From NCBI GenBank assembly GCA_963801065.1, contig CAWDDG010000003.1:248001-312000 (forward strand): a stretch of DNA of 64,000 nucleotides. Reading direction: 5' to 3'. The position numbers and the translations under genes are program-made. Source of the DNA: CAWDDG01 sp963801065 (GTDB taxonomy: Bacteria; Actinomycetota; Actinomycetes; Jiangellales; Jiangellaceae). Each line of letters begins with the position of its first letter. Position 1 is the stretch's first letter. The notes under the pieces are model-generated. The model saw only the letters and a program-made list of their open reading frames with translations, ran no database searches and had not been told where the DNA came from. This document shows, piece by piece, positions 9,080-20,242 of this stretch.

Positions 9080-9177
9080 CCCGAAAATGATCACGTTAAG
9101 TATGCCTGTGGGTCCGTTACCAGGTCTCGGCACCTGGTAACGGCCTAAGAGGCCCACTTAACGTGATCATTTTCGGG
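9080..9177. repeat. long nested palindrome, family 1 copy A
   Basis: Perfect 21-bp outer arms at 9080-9100 and 9157-9177 (core AATGATCACGTTAAG and its complement) enclose a second perfect 12-bp stem, CCGTTACCAGGT at 9114-9125 against 9132-9143, with loop CTCGGC. It sits in the 192-base gap between divergent guaA and the ABC exporter, so it cannot be a terminator for either gene. An 88-bp near-identical copy is at 49377-49464 (three differences). No transposase or T-tract is nearby. Confidence 0.9.
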
Positions 9178-9227
9178 ACGGAAAACGGGGTGCGACATGT
9201 CGCGAGCGGTTCGTACTGTGGACCAAC

Positions 9228-10928
9228 GTGCGCGCCGTTCCGTTCGCCGACCCCGGCATCCCTGACACCCGCTCCCCGGGCCGGTTCCTGCTCTGGATCG
9301 CCCGGCGGCAGTGGCGCACCCTTGTCACGGCGATCACTTTCGGCGTGGTCTGGATGGTGGCTCAGGCGCTGCTGCCGTACGCGATCGGCCGTGGCATCGA
9401 CCTCGGCGTCGCGCCGGGCGACGTCGGGGCCACCCTGCGCTGGGCGTCCGTGATCCTGGCCATCGGTACGATCCAGGCCGCGGCCGGCGTGATGCGGCAC
9501 CGGCTGGCGGTATCCAACTGGCTGCAGGCGGCCTTCCGCGCCGTCCAGCTCGTGGTCCGGCACACCGCGCGAACCGGTCCCGCCCTGCCCCGCCGGGTCA
9601 CGACCGGCGAGGTCGTCAGCACCGTGGCGAGCGACGCGATGCACGTCGGTGGCGTGTACGACGTGTTGGCACGGTTCTGCGGGGCGATCGTGTCGTACGC
9701 CGTCGTCGCGTTCATCGTGCTCCGCACGTCGGTTCCCCTGGGCCTGCTCGTCCTCATCGGAGTGCCCGTTCTCGTCCTCGGCCTGGCGCCGGTCCTGCGG
9801 CCCCTTCAGACCCGTCAACGCGCGCAACGCGAGGCGCTCGGCCAGCTCACCGCGCTCGGCGCCGACACGGTCGCCGGACTTCGCGTACTACGAGGCATCG
9901 GCGGCGAGCGGGTATTCTTCGGCCGCTACCGGGAGCGTTCCCAACGGGTCCGCGAAGCGGGCGTCCGGGTTGCCGGCACCCAGGCGACGCTGGACGCAGC
10001 CCAGGTGCTGTTACCTGGAGTCTTCCTCGTCCTGCTCACCTGGTTGGGGGCCCGGTTCGCCCTCGACGGGCGGATCGGCGTCGGCGACCTGGTGGCGTTC
10101 TACGGCTACGCGTTCTTCCTGGTCATCCCGCTCCGTACGGCGACCGAGATGGCCGAGCGGGCGAGCAGTGGGTACGTCGGTGCGCGCCGGATCGTCGACC
10201 TGCTCGCAGTTCCACGCGACGTCGTCGACACCGGCGCGACGCCCGCACCCGATGGCATGCTCGTCGACGGGCGGTCCGGCCTGGTCGTGCGTCCGGGGCT
10301 GCTGACCGCCCTGGTGTCCGGGGACCTAGCGGAGACGGTCGCTCTTGCCGACCGGCTCGGCCGGTTCGTCGACGACGACGGCGTCAGTCTGGGCGGCGTC
10401 CGGCTGGTCGACATGCCGCTGGCCGAGCTGCGTCGCCGCGTCGTCGTCAGCGAGACGGAGCCGCGGCTCTTCACCGGCACCCTTCGCGCGGGTCTCGACC
10501 CGCACGCGCACCACAGCGACGGCACACTGCTCACAGCCGTTCGCACCGCTGCGGCGGGCGACGTGCTGGACACGTTGCCCGATGGTCTCGACGGCCAGGT
10601 CGAGGAGCGCGGCCGCTCGTTCTCCGGCGGGCAGCGCCAGCGGATCGCGCTGGCCAGGGCCTTGGTCACCGACCCTGAGGTCCTCATCCTGGTCGAGCCC
10701 ACCAGCGCCGTCGACGCCCACACGGAGGCCCGGATCGCCGAGCGGCTCCGCGAGGCACGCGCCGACCGTACGACAGTCGTCACGACGGCCAGCCCGCTGC
10801 TGCTCGACCGCGCCGACGTCGTGGTCTGGCTCGAGGACGGCCGCGTGGCCGCCGAGGGCTCGCACCGGGACCTGTTGACCGAGGTGCCGGCCTACCGAGA
10901 AACCGTCACGCGAGGGGAGGACGCGTGA
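9228..10928 (+). CDS. heterodimeric ABC exporter subunit with degenerate ATP site
   Basis: 566 residues, GTG start. Six-helix exporter membrane domain at about 25-310, then a nucleotide-binding domain at about 345-560. The Walker A loop is replaced by a stretch reading LVSGDLAETVALAD, and the Walker B aspartate is Val (VLILVEPTSAVD), while the signature RSFSGGQRQR near 462 is intact. This subunit therefore likely supplies only the signature half of the working site. Its stop overlaps the start of the next ABC gene by four bases. Substrate unknown. Confidence 0.93.
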   Translation: MRAVPFADPGIPDTRSPGRFLLWIARRQWRTLVTAITFGVVWMVAQALLPYAIGRGIDLGVAPGDVGATLRWASVILAIGTIQAAAGVMRHRLAVSNWLQAAFRAVQLVVRHTARTGPALPRRVTTGEVVSTVASDAMHVGGVYDVLARFCGAIVSYAVVAFIVLRTSVPLGLLVLIGVPVLVLGLAPVLRPLQTRQRAQREALGQLTALGADTVAGLRVLRGIGGERVFFGRYRERSQRVREAGVRVAGTQATLDAAQVLLPGVFLVLLTWLGARFALDGRIGVGDLVAFYGYAFFLVIPLRTATEMAERASSGYVGARRIVDLLAVPRDVVDTGATPAPDGMLVDGRSGLVVRPGLLTALVSGDLAETVALADRLGRFVDDDGVSLGGVRLVDMPLAELRRRVVVSETEPRLFTGTLRAGLDPHAHHSDGTLLTAVRTAAAGDVLDTLPDGLDGQVEERGRSFSGGQRQRIALARALVTDPEVLILVEPTSAVDAHTEARIAERLREARADRTTVVTTASPLLLDRADVVVWLEDGRVAAEGSHRDLLTEVPAYRETVTRGEDA

Positions 10929-12683
10929 GCACCAGGCTGCCGGTCGCGACCTCTGCGCAAGTGCGCGCCGAGGCTGGGCGGCTGTTGCGATCCCGGCGGG
11001 GCGAACTGGTCCGGTCGCTGGTCCTGCACGTCCTCGCCGCGATGGCCGGCCTCGCCGGGCCCTGGCTTCTCGGGACCCTCGTCGATGACGTCCGCGGTGG
11101 CACGACGACCACCCGCGTCGACACGCTGGTAGCAATCCTCGCCGCGTTCGTCATCGCGCAGACTCTGCTGACCCGCGCCGCGCGGAAGGCGTCCTTCGTC
11201 ATCGGCGAGGGTGTGTTCGCCGAGCTGCGCGAGGCGTTTCTGACGCGAGTCCTGGCGTTGCCGTTGTCGACGGTCGAACGGGCGGGGACGGGCGACCTCG
11301 TGTCACGGACAACGGGCGACGTCGACACGATGGCTCGCACCGTCCGCTTCGCCATCCCCGAGACCGTGGTCGCACTCGTGACCACGGCTCTGACGCTGGC
11401 CGCAGCGGTGGTGGCCAGCCCGCTGGTGGCCCTCGGCTGCGTCGTCGGCGCGCCGCTCCTCACGGTGGCCACCCGGTGGTACCTGCAGCGCGCGTCCGCC
11501 GGCTACCAGTGGGAGCGGGCCTCGTATGCCACGTTGAACGGGACGGTTACCGAGACGGTCGAAGGCGCCCGCACCGTCGAAGCGCTCGGTCTCGCCGACG
11601 CCCGCATCCGCCGCGCCGAGGCCGACCTCACCGAGACGTACGCGGCCGAGCGGCGCACGCTGTTCCTGCGGACGGTGTGGTTCCCGGCGGCCGAGGTCGC
11701 ATACTTCCTCCCGGTCGTTGCGACGCTCGCCTGGGGCGGCTGGCTGGCATCCGTCGGGCACGCCACGGTCGGTCAGGTAACGACCGTCGTGCTCTACATG
11801 GTGCAGGTCGTCGACCCCGTCGACCGGCTGGTTTCCTGGCTGGACGAGATCCAGGTCGGCGCCACCTCGCTGGCGCGGCTGGTCGGCGTCGCGCAGGTCC
11901 CGTCCGACCGTTCGGCCACGGGCGACAAGCCCGCCGACGAGCACGTGCGCGCGGCCGACGTCCGGTATGCCTACCGCGAGGGCCACGACGTGCTGCACGG
12001 CGTCGACCTGGACGTGCACCCCGGCGAGCGGCTGGCCATGGTCGGCCCGTCCGGCGCCGGAAAGTCCACGCTGGGGCGCCTGCTGGCAGGCATCCACCCG
12101 CCGCGTACCGGCGTCGTCGAGGTCGGGGGTGTCCGGTTGGTCGACCTGGCGTTGGACCGCCTGCGTCGCGAGGTCGTGCTCGTGACTCAGGAACACCACG
12201 TGTTCGTCGGCACGGTGCGCGACAACCTCGCCCTGGCCGCACCCGGCGCGTCCGATGACGGGCTGCGCGCGCGCCCTGGCCGCTGTCGACGCCCTGCGCT
12301 GGGCCGAGTCCCTGCCCGACGGGCTCGACACCGTCGTCGGCTCCGGCGGGCACCCCGTCGGCCCGGCCGAGGCGCAGCAGATCGCGCTCGCCCGGATCGT
12401 TCTCGCCGACCCGCACACGCTCGTGCTCGACGAGGCGACGTCGCTGCTCGACCCGCGTGCCGCGCGACACCTGGAACGGTCGCTGGCGTCCGTGCTCGAC
12501 GGCCGGACCGTCGTCGCGATCGCACACCGGTTGCACACCGCGCACGACGCGCACCGGGTGGCGGTGATCGAGGACGGCCGGATCACCGAGCTCGGCACGC
12601 ACGACGAGCTCGTCGCCGAGCGGGGCGCCTACGCGGCGCTCTGGGACTCGTGGCACGGCCTGCCCGAGCCCGCCGAGCCCTGA
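10925..12683 (+). CDS. heterodimeric ABC exporter subunit with intact Walker motifs, one frame break
   Basis: Partner of the preceding subunit, about 585 residues once the frame is restored. Membrane domain at about 25-310, Walker A GPSGAGKST near residue 376, Walker B TLVLDEATSLLD after the break, and a degenerate signature VGPAEAQQ in place of LSGGQ. So consensus Walker motifs here face the consensus signature of the partner: one good site per heterodimer. The frame changes by one base inside the run at 12265-12273 (GCGCGCGC): dropping one base gives a smooth GLRAALAAVDALRW. Without that the protein would end in unrelated residues at 12823. Sequence error or recent mutation. Confidence 0.87.
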
Positions 12684-12690
12684 CGTCGAG

Positions 12691-14265
12691 TCACGGGCGG
12701 CCGGTGCGGCGCATCGCCCGCAGCGCGCGGGTCATCGTGTTCGCGAACCGGTCGAAGCTCATGTCGCCGAGTGGGGCGATGCCGTGCACACGCTGCACGA
12801 CGATCGACTGCGACTCCGTGTAGCGCAGGATGCCCTCACGACCATGCCGCCGGCCCAGGCCGGAAGCCTTCATGCCGCCCAACGGCAGGTCGTGGCTGCC
12901 CCACGCGGCGGCATATCCCTCGTTGACGTTGACCGATCCCGCCCGCAGTCGCTTGGCGACCCGAACGCCGCGGTCGTGGTCCTTGGTCCACACGCTGGCG
13001 TTGAGCCCGAAATCCGTGTCGTTGGCTGCTGCGACCGCGGCTTCGTCATCGGCGACGGCGTACACCGCCACGACCGGTCCGAACGTCTCCTCGTCGGCCA
13101 CCAGCATCCCGGGTCGCACGCCGTCGAGGACCGTCGGCTCGAAGAACCATGGGCCGAGGTCTGGCCGGGGGTTGCCACCCGTCAGCACCCGGGCACCCTT
13201 CGTCACGGCGTCCTCGACGTGACGGACCACCTTGTCCAGCTGCACCTGGGACGCGAGCGACCCCATGTCGCACGAGTAGTCGAATGCGGCACCTACGCGC
13301 AGCCCGCGAGCTCGGTCGACGAAGCGATCGACGAACGCGCCGCGCACCGCCGCAGAGACGTACAGGCGCTCCATCGAAACGCAGAGCTGGCCGGCGTTGG
13401 CGAAGCACGCACGGACCGCACCTTCGGCCGCGCGGTCCACGTCGGCGTCGTCGAGCACCAGCATGGCGTTCTTGCCGCCGAGTTCCAGCGAGCCGCCGAC
13501 CAGCCGCTCGCCGAGCTGTTCGCCGATGATCCGGCCGGTGGCCGTCGAGCCGGTGAACGACAGGTAGTCGGCGCGCTCGACGACGGCCCCGCCGATCCCG
13601 GGACCGTCCCCGGCGACGATCTGCCACAGCGCTTCGGGTAAGCCCGCCTCCACCGCGATCGAGCGGGCGAGCAGGGCTGTCAGCGCGGCCTGGCTGTCGG
13701 GCTTGTGGACGACGGCGTTGCCGGCGACGAAGGCGGGCAGGCCGTCGGTGATGCCCAGCACCAGCGGGTAGTTCCACGGTGAGATCACGCCGACGACGCC
13801 CTTGGGCTGGCGAACCTCGAGGGCCCAGGTGAGCCCTGGCACGAGCCCGAGCCGCCGACGGTCGCGCAGCAGCCGCGGGCCGCGGGCCGCAGCGTAGCGT
13901 GCAGCCAGGGCCACGTCGCCGATCTCCTCGAACGCGTCGCGACGAGCCTTGCCCGACTCCGCCTGCACCACGTCGGCGATCTCGGACTGCCGGTCGAGCA
14001 CCACGTCGTGGATCCGGCCGATCACGCGGGCCCGCTCCTCGACCGGTCGCGCTGCCCAGCCGAGCTGTGCCTCGCGGGCCGCCGCAAAGGCGACGTCGAC
14101 GTCAGCCGGCGTCGAGATCGGCAACTCGGCGAGAGCCTTGCCGGTGAACGGCGCGACGACGACCGCGCGCTCGGCCCGTGGACTTGCGACCACCTTGTCC
14201 AGGAGCCGCTCGATCATCGCCTGGTCGACGACATCGGCGGGCACGGGCGGCGCAGTCGTGGTCAC
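12691..14265 (-). CDS. gabD2: succinic semialdehyde dehydrogenase (aldehyde dehydrogenase family)
   Basis: 524 residues; NAD(P)-dependent oxidation of succinate semialdehyde to succinate, the actinomycete GabD2 type. Visible: SPWNYPL substrate/cofactor segment, GSTATG Rossmann loop near 232, catalytic Glu in LELGGKN near 263 and catalytic Cys in NAGQLCVSMERLYV near 292. The N-terminal extension of about 30 residues matches GabD2 members. Convergent with the ABC gene, stops eight bases apart. Substrate is inferred from subfamily likeness. Confidence 0.9.
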   Translation of the reverse strand: MTTTAPPVPADVVDQAMIERLLDKVVASPRAERAVVVAPFTGKALAELPISTPADVDVAFAAAREAQLGWAARPVEERARVIGRIHDVVLDRQSEIADVVQAESGKARRDAFEEIGDVALAARYAAARGPRLLRDRRRLGLVPGLTWALEVRQPKGVVGVISPWNYPLVLGITDGLPAFVAGNAVVHKPDSQAALTALLARSIAVEAGLPEALWQIVAGDGPGIGGAVVERADYLSFTGSTATGRIIGEQLGERLVGGSLELGGKNAMLVLDDADVDRAAEGAVRACFANAGQLCVSMERLYVSAAVRGAFVDRFVDRARGLRVGAAFDYSCDMGSLASQVQLDKVVRHVEDAVTKGARVLTGGNPRPDLGPWFFEPTVLDGVRPGMLVADEETFGPVVAVYAVADDEAAVAAANDTDFGLNASVWTKDHDRGVRVAKRLRAGSVNVNEGYAAAWGSHDLPLGGMKASGLGRRHGREGILRYTESQSIVVQRVHGIAPLGDMSFDRFANTMTRALRAMRRTGRP

Positions 14266-14385
14266 ACCTGAAGCCTACGGCGGGCACCCGTCATGGCCGA
14301 GTGGACGCGAGTGGCGGGCGCCCCAGACCGCGGCATCCGCCGGCCGTCAGCATCCAGGGGCATTCTCGTGTCTCGCGCCGCGGCG

Positions 14386-15495
14386 TCAGCGCAGGACGGT
14401 GACCTCGACGCGCTGGAACTCCTTGACCTCGGTGTAGCCCGTCGTCGCCATCGCGCGCCGCAGGGCGCCGACCAGGTTCATCGAGCCGTCTGCGACATGG
14501 GAAGGGCCCAGCAGGATCTGCTCCAGCGGTCCGGTCGTTCCGACCTTCACCCGTTCCCCCCGAGGCAGGTCGCGATGATGCGCCTCGGAGCCCCAGTGCC
14601 GACCCCGGCCAGGCGCCTCCGATGCCCGCGCCAGGGGGGAACCCACCATGACCGCGTCGGCGCCGCACGCGATGGCTTTCGCGATGTCGCCCGACCGGGA
14701 GATCGAGCCGTCGGCGACGACGTGGACGTAGCGCCCGCCGGACTCGTCGAGGTAGTCGCGGCGGGCGGCGGCGACGTCCGCGACGGCGCTGGCCATCGGC
14801 ACGGTGACGCCGAGCACCGACCGGGTCGTGTGCGCGCTCCCGCCGCCGAAGCCCACCAGAACGCCTGCCGCGCCGGTCCGCATGAGATGCAGAGCGGCCT
14901 GGTACGTCGCGCACCCACCGACGATCACCGGGACGTCGAGCTCGTAGATGAACTGCTTGAGGTTCAGCGGCTCGGCCCGGCTCGAGACGTGCTCCGCGGA
15001 GACCGTCGTCCCCCTGATGACGAACAGGTCGACACCGGCGTCGAGGACGGCCTGGTGGTACCTCTTGACCCGCTGCGGCGAGAGCGCGCCCGCCACCGTG
15101 ACACCGGCCTGCCGAATCTCGCGAAGCCGGTCGGCGATGAGGTCCTCCCGCACCGGCTCTTCGTACAACTGCTGAAGGCGGCGGGTGGCCGACGCGTCGT
15201 CGAGCTCGGCGATCTCGGCGAGCAGCGGCTCCGGGTCGTCGTAGCGGGTCCACAGCCCCTCGAGGTCGAGCACGCCCAGGCCGCCCAGCTTGCCGAGCAG
15301 GATCGCGGTGGACGGCGACATGACCGAGTCCATCGGCGCTGCGATCAGCGGGATCTCGAACCGGTAGGCGTCGATCTGCCAGTGGGTCGAGACCTCCTCC
15401 GGGTCACGGGTGCGACGGCTCGGCACGATCGCCACGTCGTCGAAGGCGTACGCAGCCCGGCCGCGCTTGCCTCGGCCGATCTCGATCTCCGTCAC
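14386..15495 (-). CDS. guaB3: GuaB3 family IMP dehydrogenase-related protein
   Basis: 369 residues, TIM-barrel of the IMPDH/GMP reductase superfamily without CBS domains. The IMPDH catalytic loop GSICTTR is replaced by GSAHTTR near residue 218, so the nucleophilic cysteine is absent at that place, as in other actinomycete GuaB3 proteins. Conserved phosphate-binding part: VADGSISRSGDIAKAIACGAD. The real role of this family is less settled than that of GuaB; a GMP reductase-like activity has been reported for relatives. It follows guaB with 22 bases between, in the usual actinomycete order. Confidence 0.93.
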   Translation of the reverse strand: MTEIEIGRGKRGRAAYAFDDVAIVPSRRTRDPEEVSTHWQIDAYRFEIPLIAAPMDSVMSPSTAILLGKLGGLGVLDLEGLWTRYDDPEPLLAEIAELDDASATRRLQQLYEEPVREDLIADRLREIRQAGVTVAGALSPQRVKRYHQAVLDAGVDLFVIRGTTVSAEHVSSRAEPLNLKQFIYELDVPVIVGGCATYQAALHLMRTGAAGVLVGFGGGSAHTTRSVLGVTVPMASAVADVAAARRDYLDESGGRYVHVVADGSISRSGDIAKAIACGADAVMVGSPLARASEAPGRGRHWGSEAHHRDLPRGERVKVGTTGPLEQILLGPSHVADGSMNLVGALRRAMATTGYTEVKEFQRVEVTVLR

Positions 15496-15517
15496 CGGCT
15501 CAGGTTATCGACGCGAC

Positions 15518-17036
15518 TCAACGGGAGGCGTAGTTCGGGGCCTCGACGGTCATCTGGATGTCGTGCGGGTGTGACTCCTTGAGGCCCGCCGAGGTGATCC
15601 GGACGAACCGGCCGCGCTCCTTGAGATCGGGGATGGTCCCCGTGCCGCAGTAGAACATCGACTGCCGCAGGCCGCCGACCAGCTGATGCGCCACCGCGGC
15701 GAGTGGTCCGCGGTAGGGCACCTGGCCCTCGACGCCCTCGGGCACCAGCCTGTCGTCGCCCGCGACATCGGCCTGAAAGTAGCGGTCGCGCGATCCCGAC
15801 CTGCTGGCCCCGCGCTTGCGGAGCGCGCCGAGCGAACCCATTCCGCGGTACGACTTGAACTGCTTGCCGTTCACGAAGATGAGCTCGCCCGGGCTCTCTT
15901 CGCAACCCGCGAGCAGCGAGCCCAGCATGACGGTGTCGGCGCCCGCGACCAGCGCCTTCGCGATGTCGCCGGAGTACTGGAGGCCACCGTCGCCGATGAC
16001 CGGTACCCCCGCCGGAGCGCACACCTGGGCGGCCTCGTAGATCGCGGTGACCTGTGGAACGCCGACACCGGCGACCACCCGGGTCGTGCAGATGGATCCG
16101 GGGCCGACGCCGACCTTCACGCCGTCCGCGCCCGCGTCGACCAGCGCCTTCGCGCCCGCCCGGGTGGCGACGTTGCCGCCGACGACGTCGACCTCGGCGG
16201 CCGCCGGTTCGGCCTTGAGCCGCCGGACCATGTCGAGCAGCAGGCCGGTGTGGCCATGAGCGGTGTCGACCACGAGGACGTCGGCACCGGCCTCGACCAG
16301 CGCCATCGCCCGTTCCCACGCGTCGCCGAAGAATCCGACCGCGGCGCCGACGACCAGTCGGCCTTCGGTGTCCTTGGTGGCGTTCGGGAACTGTTCGGAC
16401 TTGACGAAATCCTTGACCGTGATGAGCCCGCGCAGCCGGCCGGCGTCGTCGACCAGCGGCAGTTTCTCGATCTTGTGCTTGGCCAGCAGCGCGATCGCGT
16501 CGTCCGGCTTGATGCCGACCGGTGCGGTGACGAGTGGAGTCGAGGTCATGACCTCTCGCACCGTGCGCGTCTCGTGCTCGGCCGTCGGGACGAAACGCAG
16601 GTCGCGGTTGGTGACGATTCCGACCAGGACGTCGCGTTCGTCGACTACCGGCAGGCCGGAGATGCGGTAGTGCCCGCACAACGCATCGACCTCGGCCAGC
16701 GTGGCCTCCGGGCCGGTCGTCACCGGGTCGCTGACCATGCCGGACTCGGAGCGCTTGACCAGGTCGACCTGGCGCGCCTGGTCGTCGATGGACAGGCTGC
16801 GGTGCAGGACGCCGAGGCCGCCCTGGCGCGCCATCGCGATCGCCATCCGCGCCTCGGTGACGGTGTCCATGGCCGACGAGAGCAGCGGGATCCGCGCCAT
16901 GATGTTGCGGCTCACCCGCGAGGTCGTGTCGACCTCGCTGGGGATCACATCGGACTCCGCGGGCAGCAGCAAGCACGTCGTCGAAGGTCAGCCCGAGCGC
17001 TGTGAACGGGTCGGGGACACCGGCGTCGGTAGGCAT
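15518..17036 (-). CDS. guaB: IMP dehydrogenase, single-base frame break near the N-terminus
   Basis: Oxidises IMP to XMP, the committed step to GMP. Start ATG at 17036 gives MPTDAGVPDPF then LGLTFDDVL; the rest, beginning LLPAESDVIPSEVD, is one frame over. Removing one base at 16971-16972 joins them as FDDVLLLPAESDV, the normal IMPDH N-terminus. Then two CBS domains at about 100-210, the catalytic loop GPGSICTTR near 310, the GGLQYSGDIAKAL phosphate site and flap region. As guaB is normally essential without purine supply, an assembly error is the simplest reading. About 505 residues when repaired. Confidence 0.93.
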
Positions 17037-17069
17037 GGCTCATCGTAGCCGCCGCGGCCCACCGGGAAG

Positions 17070-18233
17070 TCAGCCGTTGCGCAGGCGAGCCAACCGATCG
17101 ACCGCCTCGGCGAGCACGTCGTCACGCTTGCAGAACGCGAACCGGACCAGCGAGCGTGCGGCGGCCTTGTCGTCGTGGAAGACCGCGACCGGGACCGCCG
17201 CGACACCGACCAACTCGGGAAGTCGCTGGCACAGCTCGAAGCCGTCGTCGTAGCCCAGTGGCGCGGCGTCGGCGACGACGAAGTAGGTGCCCTTCGGGGT
17301 GAACACGTCGAAGCCCGTTTCGCGTAGCCCCGCCGACAGCAGGTCGCGCTTACGCTGCAGGCCCGCGGCGAGCGACGTGTAGAACTCGTCGCCGAGGCCC
17401 AGCGCGGCAGCCACGGCGGGCTGGAAGGGTGCGCCGTTGACATAGGTCAGGAACTGCTTGACGGCGCGCACGGCCGCGGTCAGCGGCCGGCTCGCATGGA
17501 GCCACCCGATCTTCCAGCCGGTGACCGAGAAGGTCTTGCCTGCGGAGGAGATCGTGATCGTGCGCTCGGCCATGCCTTGCAGTGTCGCCATCGGGACGTG
17601 GGGTTCCCGGTCGAAGGTCTGGTGCTCGTAGACCTCGTCGGTGAGTACGACGGCGTCATGGCGGCGAGCGAGCTCGGCGACCAGCTCCAGCTCGGCGAGA
17701 GTGAAGACCTTGCCGGTGGGGTTGTGCGGCGAGTTGAGCAGGACCAGCCGCGTCCGATCGCCGAACGCCGCCCGTAGTGCGTCATCGTCGAAGGAGAAGT
17801 CCGGCTTGCGGAGGACGACCGTCCGCCGAGTTGCCCCGGCAAGAGCGATCGAGGCGGCGTAGGAGTCGTAATACGGCTCGAACGTCACGACCTCGTCACC
17901 CGGGCCGCTCAGGGCGAGGATCGCCGCGGCGATCGCTTCGGTCGCGCCCGCCGTGACGAGCACCTCGGTGTCCGGGTCGACCTCGAGGCCGTAGAACCGG
18001 CGCTGGTGCTCGGCGATCGCGTACCGCAACTGCGGGACGCCGATGCCAGGCGGGTACTGATTCGCGCCGCCTCTGATCGCGGCAACCGCATCGTCCAGCA
18101 GGGACTGCGGCCCGTCGGTGTCCGGGAAGCCCTGGCCGAGGTTGATCGCCCCCGTCCGGACGGCCAGCGCCGACATCTCGGCGAAGATCGTCGAGACGAA
18201 CGGCCGCATCCGCTCGACGAGGAACTCTGGCAC
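17070..18233 (-). CDS. PLP-dependent class I/II aminotransferase
   Basis: 387 residues, fold type I. Visible: NLGQGFPDTDGP, NQYPPGIG near 60, the NSPHNPTGK cofactor motif near 168, and the PLP lysine in SSAGKTFSVTGWKIGW near 232. This set fits the methionine aminotransferase / kynurenine aminotransferase / N-succinyldiaminopimelate aminotransferase group (YbdL, DapC-like). Which amino acid it serves cannot be decided. Transcribed alone; guaB lies 33 bases downstream. Confidence 0.92.
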   Translation of the reverse strand: MPEFLVERMRPFVSTIFAEMSALAVRTGAINLGQGFPDTDGPQSLLDDAVAAIRGGANQYPPGIGVPQLRYAIAEHQRRFYGLEVDPDTEVLVTAGATEAIAAAILALSGPGDEVVTFEPYYDSYAASIALAGATRRTVVLRKPDFSFDDDALRAAFGDRTRLVLLNSPHNPTGKVFTLAELELVAELARRHDAVVLTDEVYEHQTFDREPHVPMATLQGMAERTITISSAGKTFSVTGWKIGWLHASRPLTAAVRAVKQFLTYVNGAPFQPAVAAALGLGDEFYTSLAAGLQRKRDLLSAGLRETGFDVFTPKGTYFVVADAAPLGYDDGFELCQRLPELVGVAAVPVAVFHDDKAAARSLVRFAFCKRDDVLAEAVDRLARLRNG

Positions 18234-18364
18234 GAAGCCACCCTAGGAGAGCCCCAGAACCGCAGGCCCGTCGGGACACGGACAGCCAACTCGCGGGTGA
18301 ACCGACAGCCGGGTGTCGTGGATGGCGTTCCACCGCGGACCCGTGGACGACATGAGGCCAGACT

Positions 18365-18459
18365 CTTTGCTCTGCACACCTATACGCAACGGGTGAGCTG
18401 GCTTGAAGCGGTCATGCCCGCACGCGATCACGTGATGCGTATAGGTGCGCAGAGCAAAG
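18365..18459. repeat. long palindrome between groEL and the aminotransferase
   Basis: Arms of 24 bases at 18365-18388 and 18436-18459 (CTTTGCTCTGCACACCTATA at the outer end) pair with one mismatch. The 47-base loop contains an ATCACGTGAT palindrome at 18427-18436. There is no T-tract. It lies in the 300-base gap 18234-18533, after the groEL terminator-like hairpin and before the aminotransferase start. No second copy was seen in the window. Confidence 0.85.
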
Positions 18460-18472
18460 GCGCCGATACGGA

Positions 18473-18510
18473 GCGAGGCCCGGGCCCCCAGGACAGGGAC
18501 CGGGCCTCGC
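18473..18510 (-). terminator. hairpin downstream of groEL
   Basis: GCGAGGCCCGG at 18473-18483 pairs perfectly with 18500-18510 around a 16-base loop, beginning 24 bases after the groEL stop codon. It is strong and GC-rich but has no T-tract, which is common for actinomycete intrinsic terminators. Confidence 0.7.
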
Positions 18511-18533
18511 CGAGCGGTTGTTCGACCGGGAGG

Positions 18534-20150
<1,617 letters not shown>

Positions 20151-20175
20151 GAGATGGGGTCCCTTCGAACGGCGC

Positions 20176-20218
20176 ACGCCCCGGGGTGGCTCCGGCTAGC
20201 GGAACCGCCCCGGGGCGT
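20176..20218 (-). promoter_or_regulatory. strong intercistronic hairpin between groES and groEL
   Basis: ACGCCCCGGGGTGGCTCCG at 20176-20194 pairs with 20200-20218 with one G-U and one mismatch around a five-base loop GCTAG. It lies in the 92-base spacer of the groES-groEL transcript, 26 bases before the groEL start. It could stabilise or process the mRNA, or partly terminate transcription so the two proteins are made in different amounts. Confidence 0.7.
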
Positions 20219-20242
20219 CGCTGTCAGGTTGGTTTCAGCGAT

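Noticed and set aside
9080..9177. insertion sequence ends
   Set aside because: No transposase gene lies between or near any of the palindromes in the window, so an IS call is not supported.
16960..16985. programmed ribosomal frameshift in guaB
   Set aside because: No strong slippery heptamer or downstream structure in the right place, and no IMPDH is known to need one; a sequence error is simpler.
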